Positions 48,919-61,564 of a DNA stretch of 64,000 bases are shown one piece after another (within the stretch, counting starts at the first letter, position 1; every line of letters begins with the position of its first letter). The stretch comes from Dasyornis broadbenti (lineage: Eukaryota; Chordata; Aves; Passeriformes; Dasyornithidae). The notes beneath the pieces were generated by a model, which was given only the letters and a program-made list of their open reading frames with translations, searched no databases and was not told the origin of the DNA. The translations under genes and the position numbers were made by a program. Where the stretch lies: NCBI GenBank assembly GCA_013397935.1, contig VZRN01001308.1, forward strand, positions 567,554-631,553. Reading direction: 5' to 3'.

Positions 48919-49232
48919 CTGGAGCACCGTTGCCAAGGCTGCTGGAAAGAATGACTGTTGGATGCCTACTGCAGCCCCCTGTCCTGGGGAGGACTTGGCT
49001 CCCCGTGCTGCTGCTGGCAGCCTCTGCTCACTGCCACTGGCCCAGCGAGCCGGCAGAAGTGGTTCGGGACTGGGAAAACCAGCTAGAGGCCTCCATGCAC
49101 TCCGTGCTCTCGGACCTTCGGGAGACTGTGCCAGCTGTGGTGGGCATACCCGACAGCTCTGCCGTGGTGGGACGCTACTTCAGAGTCTCCATCCCCACGG
49201 ATTTAATTGCTTCCAATGGAGAAGTTGTCCAG
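48919..49232 (+). CDS. DAG1: Dystroglycan, first coding exon (CDS 48,951-49,232)
   Basis: Acceptor ctttccag at 48,911-48,918, 32 bases of 5' UTR, then ATG at 48,951 with A at -3, and donor ag/gtgaga at 49,232/49,233; 94 codons, phase 0. The first 28 residues form a signal peptide (LPVLLLAASA core), and the mature protein begins HWPSEP as in human dystroglycan. It continues through the first strands of the alpha-dystroglycan N-terminal domain (RDWENQLEASMHSVLSD). Human DAG1 is likewise coded by two exons split at this point. Upstream in-frame codons back to the acceptor contain no ATG, which supports this start. Dystroglycan is the membrane-spanning matrix receptor that ties laminin and other ligands to dystrophin or utrophin. 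Confidence 0.95.
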
Positions 49233-52200
49233 GTGAGAAACACCATTCCCCGAGGATTGTTTTTGGCTGTATTTGTGCAGGATCAAGCGAGTCACCCCGC
49301 TAATGGGCTGGGTCATGAGGGTGGCTGGGAAGCAGCCTTACAGTTTTATAGGACTACAGGAGAAGGATTTTTATAAAAAAATAGTCTCGCCTCATTGCAA
49401 AGTTCCTCTCTTCTGTAACAGAGAAGACTTCTCAGGGATGACTAATTGGGTTTGTTGGCTGTATTTAAACTATGAGATACTCTACCCCTGGAACGATGGG
49501 CACATTCATGAGGAGATGTTGTCGTGGGATCTGGGGAGCCACGGATTCCCTGGGACTGCTGCTCAGGCTGGAGGAGTTTGCTTCACTGTGGTAACAAAAC
49601 ATTGCCAGACAAACAGACCCTGTCGTGCCAGCAGGGCTCTGGGCTGCCTGTGACACTGTCTGTTCTGACCTTGCCCCTAAGTCCCCTTGGGAAAGACAAT
49701 AGTCTTTCCCCTTATCTGACTTATCCTCACGCTGCTGGCACTGCAAGGACCTGAAAACTGCATTTTGGAATCAGTCCTGAGTGCAGGAAAGGGTTAGAAT
49801 AGCCCATAGGAGGGTAGGGACATGGCCAAACACAGGTGTGCTCATTGTTAGTCCTTTCCTGGAAGGGTTTGCTTGTATCACGTGGAATTCAGAAAATTCT
49901 GTTCTTAAAAAACAGAATTGCTTTCCAATCTCAGGATTTCTTTTCAAAGAGCATTATAAAGCATTATAAAAAGACAAGCTTCTGGTATGTCTTGGAAGAT
50001 CAGAGGGAGATGGAGAGCAAGTCAGGAGCAAGTCTGACATCTCAGTGTCTCCTTGAAGGCAGGTTTGGTTTAGCTCTGTCACACAGTTATCCCAATCCTG
50101 ATACATGATCCCGCTGGCTCTAGCGAGGGTGCCAGACCACAATGTGCCAGGGGCGGGCAGAAAATCTGAAGAATGCAGCTGTTATGGACAGAGGGTCAGA
50201 CGGGGAGGAGGGCGGTGGCAATCCCCTGGCTTGAGGAGTCGGGGAAGGGGCCAAGTTGGTCTCAATGACTGAGCTGACCATGAGAGCCGAGGTCTCTGCC
50301 TGGCCTCACCCACATCCTGTGCTGCTCAGAGCACAGGGCACCTGTACAGCACTAGGCTGTCGGGGCCCGGCCGGGTGTGGTGAGCCCCAGATCTCGTGTT
50401 ACAGAGATGATAACTTTGTTTTGGGATTTTGCATCCGAGTGGCTTGTTCTGGTGTTGTCTAATAGCTGCTTTGATGGCAAGAATAACTGTCAGTGTTTAT
50501 ATAACACCACAGCTTCCTCTGTCGTCTTTTCCTAGCACAAAAGTCATCTCTGATAGCTGCAGGAAATTACTGATGAATTATTTCCACCCTACCTGATGGC
50601 TTCAAATTATACCTCTGCCATGTAGGTATGAGGTGTGTTGACCAACACCAACAGGCCTGGAGAGCCTGGAATGGTCTAGGCTGGAGCAGAACCCAGCAGC
50701 TGCTGGTTGTGTGTAGTTCAGCAAACTCTGGGAGCAGTTTTCATGCTTATCCATGGGCTTACCCGAGTGCATGTTGCATCTGTTCACCTTGAAATTGATT
50801 TTAAAAGTGCAACAGGCTCTCAGCTGCTGTCTCTGGAAGGGTTCTCCTTGCAGAGAATGCACGTTGGCTGCTGAGCACAAGCTGACCTTTGCTATGGGGA
50901 TTTGATTCCTGGCTAGTGAGAACTGCGTAGGCATTTTTTGGTGCTAGGGTGCATTTTTGTTTTACTGGTAAGTTTCAGGGCAAATTGCTCTGGTCTATTT
51001 CTCAGGCTGCCTGACATTTCTCTGCTGGAGCAGTAAAAGCATGATACTTCTGGATCATGCTGTCTGTTGTGCTTAAACCCTGCTAAGAAAGTATAAGGGC
51101 TGTGCCTTCTGAGATGGGTCAGGATCTACAAGGAGATATGGTTGTCTATACTTTTTCCCCTTAAATTTCAAAGAAATCAGCTATAATTTTATTTTTTTAA
51201 AAAATGCTGACAGTCGATGTCCCCAGACTCCCAGGAGCTTCCCACTGGAGCCTGGAGAAAGTGCAATCGCTTCATTTCTAGATGATTCCCACCAATTATT
51301 TCTAGGATTGTGGTGGGGTTCGCCTTGAAGCTCTTCTCAGATCCTCTCCCTGCTTGTTAGCAGATTCCAACCAGCTGTAGACAAAATACTTTTCTCTGCA
51401 AACTCGGTTGTGGGATGGAAACAACGCCAGGCATGTGCAGCATGGCGGAGGAGTACCCCGCAGGCACGTACTCCTGCACAGTCAGGTATGTGCTCCTGGG
51501 AGCAATCCCCAGCCTTTCCCTGCCATCCCCAAAGCTGCTGAGCAACAGGTGAGATTTTGTGGCTAAGGACAAAAGCAAGTTTGCAGAGAAAAGGAGTGAA
51601 AAAACTACCACTTGTCTTGATTTCAGAATCTGTTTCCGTGTTGCTCAGAGCCAGCTGCCTGCAAGGCGTTGTGGCTGTGGTAATGCCCTTCCCCTGTGCC
51701 TTGTGTTCCCAAGCAAGTGCCTTGGTCAGGCAGTGTTGTGTCCTCTGAAGAGCAGCTGCAGCTTGCAGGTATTCCAGCTGTTGGATTTGGCAGCATGTCA
51801 GTCCAGATGCTGTCCTCTAGCATCCCCACTACAGCAGGGCATCTGGCTGCAAGACTGCTCTCCTGCTGTCTGGAGGTGGCTTGGAAATTAAAACTCCTTG
51901 CTGTGCCTTCCTGAAAGGCATCTTGCAGCCCTTTCTGCCATGCTTGACACCAAAACATTGGTATTCTTACAAGGTTTGGGTTGAAACACCCAGTTTCCCC
52001 ATATCATACAGTCACTTTGCCATACAGACAGTGTGAGGGTGTGCAGGTTCCCACTGGCTCCTGGCAGATGCTGGCTGGGACAGAGTAAACGTGGGCATTG
52101 GTGCTGGTACCCTCACCAGTCAGCTCCTTACCCCCTTTCCACTGAGAACTGTGTGGAGTCTGACCTGTTACCTCTCAGCTGTGTCCTGTCGAAGAACAGA

Positions 52201-52439
52201 TCATGCTCCGGTCAAAGACCAGTTGGATTTCCTGCTCCTGCCACTTCCATTTGAAGCTGCTCCAGAATTTGGTTTGCTCTGATTAAAAATGCAGCTTCCA
52301 GCCTAAATTTAGAGATGGCTAGAAATATTTATATGTACTGCCCTTTAGCCTAAATCAGTTCTACCTTCACAATATTTACTTCTCTTATGTATTTATAGGT
52401 GACAGGCATATTCCCCGTCTTGATTTTATTAGGTTAAAC

Positions 52440-52690
52440 AAGCCAACCTCTTTAGTCTTTCTCATAAAATAAGCTTTCTTTCCTTCCCCTCAGCTTTGCA
52501 GCTGTCTTCTGCACCTCCTCCAGCTTGTTTATTTTTCTTATGTTTGTATGACCACAGTGATACAAAACATTCCAGATGAAATTTTTACCAGAACCTTTTA
52601 TAAAAGCATCAAAACTTCCTTTTCTCTTCTATAAATAACCTTGTTTGATATATCCCATGGTCATTTGCTTTTCCGTGTCTGCTTTGCTTT
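52440..52690 (-). mobile_element. Old LINE-derived repeat (CR1/L3-like), tentative
   Basis: The order of phrases (cctctttagtctttctcataa, a ctcctccagcttgtttattt-like block, a cattccagatgaaattttta-like block, aaccttttataaaagcatca, then a gatatatcccatggtcattt-like block) parallels a widespread amniote repeat that I remember as ccagtattccagatgaggtc...ttgtataatgg...catcccaa. Divergence is high and orientation is assigned only from that resemblance. Confidence 0.4.
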
Positions 52691-53432
52691 GTTTTCGACG
52701 TCTTCCTATCAGCTGGAATATCCAGGTCTGTAGTTTTTGCTGCTTCCAGTTGTTGAGTCCCAGAAGAGGACATAAGGTGAGGTGCATGATTTGGGGTGGT
52801 GGCTGTTGCCAAACATGGCTCTTCGCTCATCCCACCAGCCAAGATACGATATTCCCACAAGGATACAATACCCACTAGGAATTGAGCCCTCGCATAGTCT
52901 GATATCCTAAATGCATATGCCCACAATACGTGGAGATACTATTTAATAGCTTTTGTTTAAAGATGGATCTATAAAGCATGCTGGAAGGAGAGAAACTCCT
53001 GGTGTGTACTGCTTCCCAAGGTACATCCCTGCCAGAGCAGGGGATTTGCTGTCTTCCTTGAAGGTCATGTAAAGCTGCTGACTTGTCTTCAATCCTGGTA
53101 ATTTTCAGGGTAGGATGGATCCCACAAAACAGATCTGCATGTGTTTGTAGCCAATGCTGAGGAGCTCAGGTGAGCACAGGTGAGCATTCCTGGCTATGTC
53201 TTAGCACCTGATTGGTTTTGGGTTTGAAGTGCACGATCTCACCAGGGCTTTGGGAAGACAGGTAAAACATGTAGCAGAGGCCCTGAGAAGCTGTCTCTGG
53301 AAGCAAACATTGCTGGTAGGAAAGCGATTAGAACAACGGAATTCACTCAGATGAATTACACAGTGCAGCTATGGAGCGGGTTTGGAGGTTATCAGAGACT
53401 GGATATCCATCTGGCGAAAAAGGAGTCTTGCT

Positions 53433-53526
53433 TTCATAGAACCACAGAGTTGTTTAGGTTGGAAAATACCTTTTAGATTATTGAGCCAAACCATTAACCC
53501 AGCACTGCCAAGTCCATCACTAAACT
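53433..53526 (-). mobile_element. CR1 LINE 3' end fragment
   Basis: Reads tcatagaaccacagagttgt, then a degenerate ttgggttggaaagaccttt-type block, then ccaaccattaacccagcact. This is the reverse complement of a common CR1 3' end, with the terminal tcatagaatcacagaat motif at the left. The copy is about 95 bases long and decayed. Confidence 0.8.
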
Positions 53527-53814
53527 TTCCAAGCAGGAGGCTGAGTTTCCAATGGTTGTGCTATTTGCCATCTGCTGAAGTGGCTTTTATTGAACAGCTT
53601 TGCTCTCATCAGATGTCAGGGGCCTTGATTTATAAACAGGATCCACAGAGATTGGATTGCAGGAGTCCTGACATGGGTATCTGCTGTCAGGCTGTGCTGC
53701 TCACCTCAGTCCTGCTCCAACCCTGAAGCTAAGGGCTGGATGTTGGCAACCAGCCTGCAGTGCCAGGACACGCTTCGTTTCAGGGAAGAAAACCACAAAA
53801 TACTGACTTCCCCC

Positions 53815-53829
53815 NNNNNNNNNNNNNNN
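53815..53829. other. Small assembly gap (15 N)
   Basis: Fifteen N between ccccc and aaacacaaaaacc, immediately before a 17-base C run. Failure of base calling or assembly at the homopolymer is the likely cause. Confidence 0.98.
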
Positions 53830-53847
53830 AAACACAAAAACCGCCCT

Positions 53848-53864
53848 CCCCCCCCCCCCCCCCC
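53848..53864. repeat. Poly-C run
   Basis: Seventeen consecutive C (G on the other strand), preceded by ccgccct. It is next to the small gap, so its true length is uncertain. Confidence 0.9.
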
Positions 53865-56162
53865 TTGCAATGATCTTTATTTCAAAGCATTTTAAGTGAA
53901 TGTGAAATTTATTAAAGTGGCATTTCTCAAAGGAAGAAGAGAAGCAAAGAGTGCTCCCGAGGGGCTGTGTCATCTAGCTGAGTATCTTAAAAGGCTCTCT
54001 ATGTCAAAGCATTTGAGCTTCACCTCCTCCCTGGGGTCCCCAGTTTTCTTGGACTAACTGGGAGGTGCAGCAAAAGCCGCTATTTACAGGGGAGCACACG
54101 GGGATAAATGGCAGTGCCTGGAACAGGTCCAGGCAAAGGAGAACTTGGGCAGGGCTTTGCTTGGTTGCCACCAATCTGAGCGATAAGATGAGCTGATAAG
54201 ATTCCTGTGGGGAGGCCGAGGGAGACGCTTATCTTTTTCCTGCAGTGAGACCGAGTCAGAGAATTTGGCATTTTCAGTGCACACTTGGTAACAAGCTCTG
54301 AATTTGGAGGAGTGGAAAATGTGACTCGATCTAATTATAAACTGGCTTTACAGACGGGCTGGGAAGTTCCTTGTTTTGTCCTGCTCTTACAGGTTGTTGC
54401 TCTGAGCATCCAGGGAGACGGAGGAATGTGAGGGTAATGAGAATCCTGCAAAGGAGCAGACCTGAGACTGCAAGATCCGGTCTGCCTTTCCTTGCCGTGC
54501 TTTTGAAAGCCAGCTTTCCAGCAATCTGCTGATGGCAGGAATAAATTGCCAGGGTTGGTTAGCTGTGCGGTGGCAGCACTAAACCCCCAGCGCTTGGCAT
54601 CCCTGCTTTGTGGTATTTTTGCTTCCCTTTGGCCTTTTGCTTATAAAAAGTCATGCTGAAAGAAGAGCCTGACCAAAGTTTTTTTTTAAGCCGTTTGAGG
54701 CTTTTCCTGCCCTGTGCTCGCCCCCCGGACAAGGGATAAAGCCGGGTGTGGGCAGCCCGTGCTGACCCCAGCCCTGGCGCGGGCGGGCTGCGCCTTCCCG
54801 CTCCAACAATAAGGCTAAACAAATCCTTCCAAGCTGCTTGCATGGACTGATGAAAGGAGGATTTCTTGGGACACTCAATGTTTTGTAGTGACCTCCCAGT
54901 GAAACAGCTGTTGTGTTCCCTTGCCCAGGCAGAGTGGGACGCTGAATGGTGTCCTTATAGCCAACACAGAGGCGCATCTGGAAAAGAAGCCGTCATGGCA
55001 GGAGTATGTGAGGGTGGCATGAGCTGGGCATAGCTGCTTATCCTGCACTGTTGCAGAGCCATTTTACTGATGGTAAAGAAGCTGGTCAACGCCCAGCTCG
55101 TGGGGAAGGCAGCCTGAGTCCACAGCACAGCCCGACACGCACATCTGCAGAGGAGGGGGAGCTGCTTTCTGTGCGTGAGGCTTCACTTACCCTTTGAACG
55201 GCTGGAAAATGCAGATTAGCAGCAGACACGTAGCCTTGTTCAGGTTTTCACGAGCACGCAAAAGCAGAGCAGCTACTAGGAGTAACTTTGCTATTTGGTC
55301 CTTCAGAGGCTGAAGTTTGAACTTGAAAATGAGGGCCAGGACCAGTGATGTGGCCTCTGCAAGTCTTATTCCCCCTTAGCTTTCTGGGCTGGGAGGTTTG
55401 ATTTGTTTTTCTAAAGCAACAACTTCAGTGCACAGAGACATGCAGGAAGAGCTTTGCTGGGCTTTGGCTGGGACCAGCCAAAATGTGGGGTTAGTTCAAC
55501 TATCTTGACCTACCTGTGCACAAAGGAAGCACCAATTACCAACTGTTCTCATGTGGCTTTTGGTCTCTGAGCAGAGGTGATGAGCTCCTGCTGGTAATGA
55601 AGGCTCGGGTCACCGAGGCTGACATACTTCTGAGAGCCAGTGGAGTCTCTTGGGCTGTTTTTAGATTTCCAGGGACAGAGGCATCTGCAGGAAATGTCCT
55701 GGAGCAGCCTGCTTTTGTCCATGAGTTCCTGGGCCTTTTGTGCAAGGCACACAGCAGCCCAGAGCAGCAGTGTCTCCTGAGGATACCCAAAAGCCCTGGC
55801 AGGTATCGCAGTCTCCTCCACAGGGAAGTGCCTGTGCTGTGGTTCCTTTCTGCTCACTGTGCCAAGTGCAACTTTCTTTTGTCCAGCCTGAGCTTTCCCA
55901 TAGCACAGCGTTGCAGCGGCACTGTAGCTGTGCCCAGAGAGCAGAAGGCTCTGAGAGGTGCCCATCCTCCTTGCACACCACTGTTTCCTGGGCTTTGTGT
56001 TTCTAGGCACGGCCTGTCTGATGTCCTAGTTTGCAGTTACTGTTGTGTTTGAGGAAAGGAGGTGGGGAGTAAGATTGGAGGCTGCTTTGCACAACCTCTC
56101 CCGGGTGCACACAGGCCACCCTCCCTGGCAGGGCTGTTCCTTGGGGCCAAAGGCTCACAGCT

Positions 56163-56300
56163 TCACAGAATCATAGGATATTCAGAGCTGGAAGGGACCC
56201 ACAAGGACCATTGAGTCAAAGCCCTGGCCCACCACAGAACAATACAAAAAATCATCATGTGTCTGAGAGCATTGTCCAAACACTTCGTGAACTCTGGCAG
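56163..56300 (-). mobile_element. CR1 LINE 3' end fragment
   Basis: tcacagaatcataggatatt followed by a gctggaagggacccacaagg block, then accattgagtcaaagccctg and tgtctgagagcattgtccaa. This is the reverse complement of the same CR1 3' end found at 46,611-46,808. The right boundary is uncertain; similarity fades after about 56,300. Confidence 0.88.
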
Positions 56301-59300
56301 GCTCTGGCAGCTGTTGTGGGCTGAGGGCTGTCCGGCTGCTGCCTTGCACCATCACATTCTGTGACCCAGTGCAGCAACCTCTGCTGCTGTGGGACCTCCC
56401 TGGGGCTGTGGTGCCTGGACAACTTGGTCTGCAGGCACTGGTGCAGCCTTTGTGCCAGGTGAGAAGAGTGCACCTGATGGCTCCACAGGCAGAGCCTGCC
56501 TCCCAAAACAAGGACTCCATCCTCTGACCTGGAGCTTGCAGGCCCCATGCCCATCACTTCTCCAGCCTCCAGTCTGGCTATGCCAGCTCCGTGGGTCATT
56601 GCAGCGCCCACAGTTCCAGCAGCTCTGGGGTGAATCTGAAACCAGTGTCCCTACCCCCACTTTTGTGGGACGAGACAATGGGAATCTGCCTGCCCATGGT
56701 TCTGACTTGGGGCTGAGGCTGCCTGTTGCTTCCACTGCCAACACTGCCTGTGCTGCAGCATTAGCAGAGGGTTAAGATAAAGCTTGGACTTAGGCAAACA
56801 GCTTAGGCTTGACTCTTTCTCTGCAGTTATATTTGCATTTGAATTGCGTTTGAATTTCCATTTTCTTCCCCTGCCTGCTGGTTAATTGCTTGCAGAAGCC
56901 TGAGCCTGCAGACTTGGTGTGAGACTGGCTGGGTCAGGCGGTTGGGCACAGCTGAGCTCGCTTTATGGAGGGCCCAGCTGGGGTATTCCTCATTGCTGGC
57001 CATGTGTGTTGGGGTGATGCTGAAGGAGTCTGGCTACAGTAAATTGTTGTCAGTAATTACACCCCAGATAGAACCCCTGGCACCAGATCTGTCTCTCAGC
57101 AGCAGCTGGACACAGGGAGGGGAAGGGGACAGTGGGAGATCTGGCAGAGCTGCAGGACTGTCCATGCTGACTCTGCCCAAAAGCAGTCAGGGGCTTTTTA
57201 GGACTGATTTGAACGGAGCTGACTCGCAGCTGCTGCTGCCCATGCAAAGGTCTGGAAGCACAGACGGGAGATCCCATTGGATACTTCTAGCACTGGGAAG
57301 ATTTCATAGTGGTGTGCTATAGTGGACACTTGTGGCAGGATCCTACAGTACCTATCTCCTGGCGAAGGGCTTGCTGCCTCCTTTTTGGGAGATTCATCAG
57401 GTGGAGGAGGAAAACTAAATACCTGAAGGATTAAAGGGCACTTGTGTAGTCAAGAATGTAGTTTTTGCCTGAATTCCCTCAAGGCAGCAGTTTTGCTCAC
57501 TGCTCCTTTGCTTATCTTTGTCTTGTTGGCTACAGGGCTTTAAGATCCAAGTTTAAAAAAACAAGTCAAACTGAGCTATATTCTTTCATGAGCTGACTGC
57601 TGTTGGCTGGCCTAAAAATAACAGGCCATGTCTATCTGAAAGGATTTTGTGAACAAGGTCTTCAAAACCAGCCAGACCACTGTATGTATTTTAAATCACA
57701 CTCATGGCTTATTTTTTAATGGTCTTCGATACACTTCCAGGCTTGTGTAATCTTTAGCCGATAAACATTCATTTACAATTATCTCAAATAATGGGAAAAC
57801 AAAGACAGCCTTTTTTTTTAAAACTTGGGCAACAGAAGAGTTATTTTGAAACCAGACCCCTTGAGGGAAATGGCAGGGCTTAAGGCTGATACTTACTGCA
57901 TACATAGAAAACTGGGAAACTTTTAACATGAAAACTAGAGATCCCAAATCATTAACTATGTGTAGCCTTAACAAATTGCCCTTTGAAACAATATTTGAAG
58001 GAAACGTTGCTAGAACAGAGTCCAGGTCTCCCTGCTCCCAGTTTTGTACCACCACGAACACAGCAGTGACAATGAACAGGACAGACCCACGCCAAGGGCT
58101 CCGCTGGTCAGCGTTTGTTTAGGAACAAGTATTTTTATCCATCCTGATAACAGCTTTATTTATCTACTCTAATCTTTCTGGGCTCTTCCTTTGTCACATG
58201 AACATGGGTGATTTCTGCTATTAGGTCAGTTGTTGTGTTTAAAGCAGTGCAGAGGCATTGACTTGTTGCCTTCTCAAAGATTTCCCAGGGGAGGCACAGG
58301 CATCTTCATGGGCTTCATAAGAGTAATCCACATAAATTTGATTTTCTTCATCATCTCTTGCAGAGCCTTTAGAAACAGTCCACATCTCCTTGCAGGCTGA
58401 ATACAGCTGAACTAGCTCACTCTTTTTAAATCAAGTTTAAGTGAGTTTATAAATGTTTTGCAACTGTCGCATCCCTGCTAGAACAAGTCATCCCAGTCAG
58501 TGATTGCTTGGCCTGTTTTTGTTTTTAAAGAGAGCCTAGTTTTTGGTGTGAATCTGTCTGGCTGCAGTTTCCTTTTCTAACATGGGCCCTACATGAAAAC
58601 TGTAGGTCAAAAATGGTCTTCCAAGCAGGAATATTAATACCGGCCTGTGCCTCCCTCGCTGTCATTCCTGCATGTGGTGTCGGCCACCTTTCTGAAGTGA
58701 GCTTGGCTGTCAAAAGTAGAAGACGTGACTGAAGGAAGAATCACCTTATGACATGAGGCTGGGTAAAGTACTGCTGCTTCTAGGTCTCCTCCTCAAGTCA
58801 TGCCAGTGCCCAGGGAGGAGGCAGCAGCAGAAAACCCCGACTCTCAGGAAAGCTGTATGAAGTGTGTGATCCTGTAATTAAAGGCTTTTGCAGAGTGCAC
58901 AGAAGGGGAAGATTTGTTCCAAATGTAGCTTAAAATTACACATTCAAAGAGAATTTAACCACTCGCTAATAAAGTTTTTATACTTCTTGACTGTGTAAGC
59001 CTCAATAACACTGTGGCTTTGTCCTGGCTCCCTATGTTTCTGTTCCTGATGTGTGCCCAGCCCTATCCTCCCTCCTCCACAGTGGGCAGGTTAGCGGCTA
59101 ATTTTGGCACGAGAGGATAGAGTGGCACCATCCAGCTCCTGCGGCTATAAATGCTGGATTACACTGGTCACTGTCCTGGCATCTCAGTTTTTAGACGGTG
59201 TGATGAAATGACACTTTTTTTAAAGGAAGACAAGGGCAGTTCAGACCTTGTGGCTAGGCCTTTGTTCTCTCTTGGCAGAAGAAATGCGAAGGAAGTACAA

Positions 59301-61564
59301 TTTGGTCCTTTGTTCCTGCAGGAGCGAGGCTTGGCTCCCTGTGCCCGGCTCAGGTGAAGGGCTGCCTTTCCGTTGGGATGGCTGGGTTAAAAGCAGCTCC
59401 TGTTCTTGCAGTGGAGGGAGCAGCCACAGCCCTGCCAAAACCCCCCGTCCTCTGCCACACACATGGGTACACAGCATGGCCCAGGGGAAGGATGCTCAGT
59501 GTTGGTGCCTGTCTGGGTGGTATAATTGAGGAATGGGTCCCTTGGGACAGCTTCCTCCAGCTGTTGTAAGCAGGAATCTGAATTCCCTGCTCTGGGATGA
59601 TGCTGGTGAGGTGTTAACTAAAGCTGAGAGCTTTAAACTCTGCTCTATAAACTGTACCCAGCTTGTGTCTCATGATGTGCTCTCCAGTTTGTCCAGGGTG
59701 GCTGAAAGTGGGGCTGTCCTTCACAGAGGAGAGGAACGAGGGTGTTGCCTGTGTGATCATGGCTGAAACCCTCTGCAGCTCTTGCACAAAAGCTCTTTAG
59801 TGCTGCTCTTGCCAAAAGACTTCTGGGTCCTACATTATCCTGGCAGAGCTGTGCATCCAGACTCTTCAGTGTGCTGAAACCCACCCAGTGAGGGGTGAGC
59901 CCAGGGTACTGCCTGAATCCTTCCTGCAGCTAGGGACTGGGAGAGGCACCCAGGACTCACAGTGTGCCCAGCCCTGCAGCACCAGGGATCGCTCCTTGTC
60001 CATCCAGGGGCTTTCCCCAGCAGGACCTGCAGACTGGCTGGTCCAGCCCCGGCTCTGCACCTGCTGCTGGATACAGGAATGCTCCTGCCAGGCAGGTTTC
60101 CTTGCGAAGCTCCTCTCCCAGCTTTGCATTTGGGTAAATTATGAAATATGTATAAGCTCTACAGAACTGCAGAGAACCAAAGCACCCTTTCAGGAGGAGA
60201 GCTAGAGCCTGGCTCTGTGTTGGACTGCAGCGAGCCCGGAGCCTTGACCAGGCTGCTAAATGTGTCTCTGTGGGCCCCAAAGCATCCTGTTTGCTCTGAG
60301 TGTCAGGGGGAGATGCCTCATGGAGCTCTGGAAAGCCCAGCCACTGCACTTGCCAAATGCCTCCGGGCCCGGGAGGTGATGAAGCTCAGGTTACTCACTC
60401 TGGAGTACCTACAGCCCCGGGAAATGTCACAGCCCACCGAGCTGGCAGCCTCACCCCTTCCACCGAGCAGCCTGAGCGGCTCCGCTGTGCCGCGTGATCC
60501 GCGAGTGGCTGTAGTGCAGATGGATGTCAGCTGCTGGGAACTGGTGGGGCTTGGGTGTGTGCGCCCACCCTCAGCTACAACCCAGGGTAGGAGGCAGGAG
60601 TCCCCCAAGCTGAAAGAGGTAGTAAAGAGTGTGTTGGAGTCCTGGGGTGCCTGTGCTCTGAGACAAAGCCTTCCCTTGCAGCAGCATAACAACGAGAAGT
60701 TGTTATGTGAAAGTGAAATCCTTCATTTTAAGCTAAACCTGAGGATAAAGCCAGACTGGCACGCCATCCTGTGTGATGTTCAGCAATTCCCCAGCCCTTG
60801 TGCCACATCTCTGCCTGCCCACACTGGCCATCATGTCAGGTCTGCTCCTCTGCTTTGTCCCCAGCTGCTGTTATTCTGGCAAAGCAGGACAACACCATGT
60901 AGCTTTTGGGATTTCCTGTTGCTTGTTGAGTGCTGATGTGCTCCAGCCAGGCTGGGGGCTCTGCACCATAGTTTGTCAGCTTCCAGCTTTCCCCTCTGGC
61001 TGATCCTGACTGTGGGAACAGTGGGACAAGCTGGAAGTTAGTGGAGAAAATACATGTTCTGCTGAGCTGCTGGAGCAGTGAGCTTGATGTGTGTAGGGTG
61101 GGCAGGGTGTGACAGGGTGAGGAAAGGAGCAAGATGGCCAAGCTGGGAAAGGAAGGAGTGGGAAGAGGGCAGTTGTTGGATCAGTGCTGTTGTACAGCAT
61201 AACTTTGCCCTCAGCTTTGTCATTGTCCCCATGATGTAAACTCCCTATCTGCCCTCAGAGAAAATGAACCACTTGTGCTTGGTAGTTGCACAGCAAGTGT
61301 TGGAGCACTTGCAGGCGAGGGGGCCTTGTGGGACTGTATGACCTCTTGTGACTCCTTGAGCCCTTTGGGTGCAGTGCACCCTGCAGCGCTCGTCCTTGCC
61401 AGCATGTGGAGGAGGCAAAGGCTGCTGTGCTCTGGCCAGGATGTTCCTTCCCCAGTTGTTACATTTCAGGTTTTCTTTAATCCTTGAAATGAAGCGTTAC
61501 TGCTTCTAGAACCTGTCCTAATGCTGTACTTCTAAAAGCATTTCTTTTTTTGTTTGATTGGTAG

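Larger units (their letters stand above)
49233..61564 (+). other. DAG1: DAG1 intron 2 (12.3 kb)
   Basis: Bounded by the donor gtgaga at 49,233 and the acceptor tttgattggtag ending at 61,564, both phase 0. Besides the repeats listed separately I recognise no gene. The longest open frame (60,148-60,936, 262 codons, +) has no recognisable domain or splice context and looks fortuitous. Confidence 0.9.

Noticed and set aside
60148..60936. 262-codon open frame on +
   Set aside because: Lies inside DAG1 intron 2, has no recognisable domain, no splice partners and ordinary intron base composition; consistent with chance.
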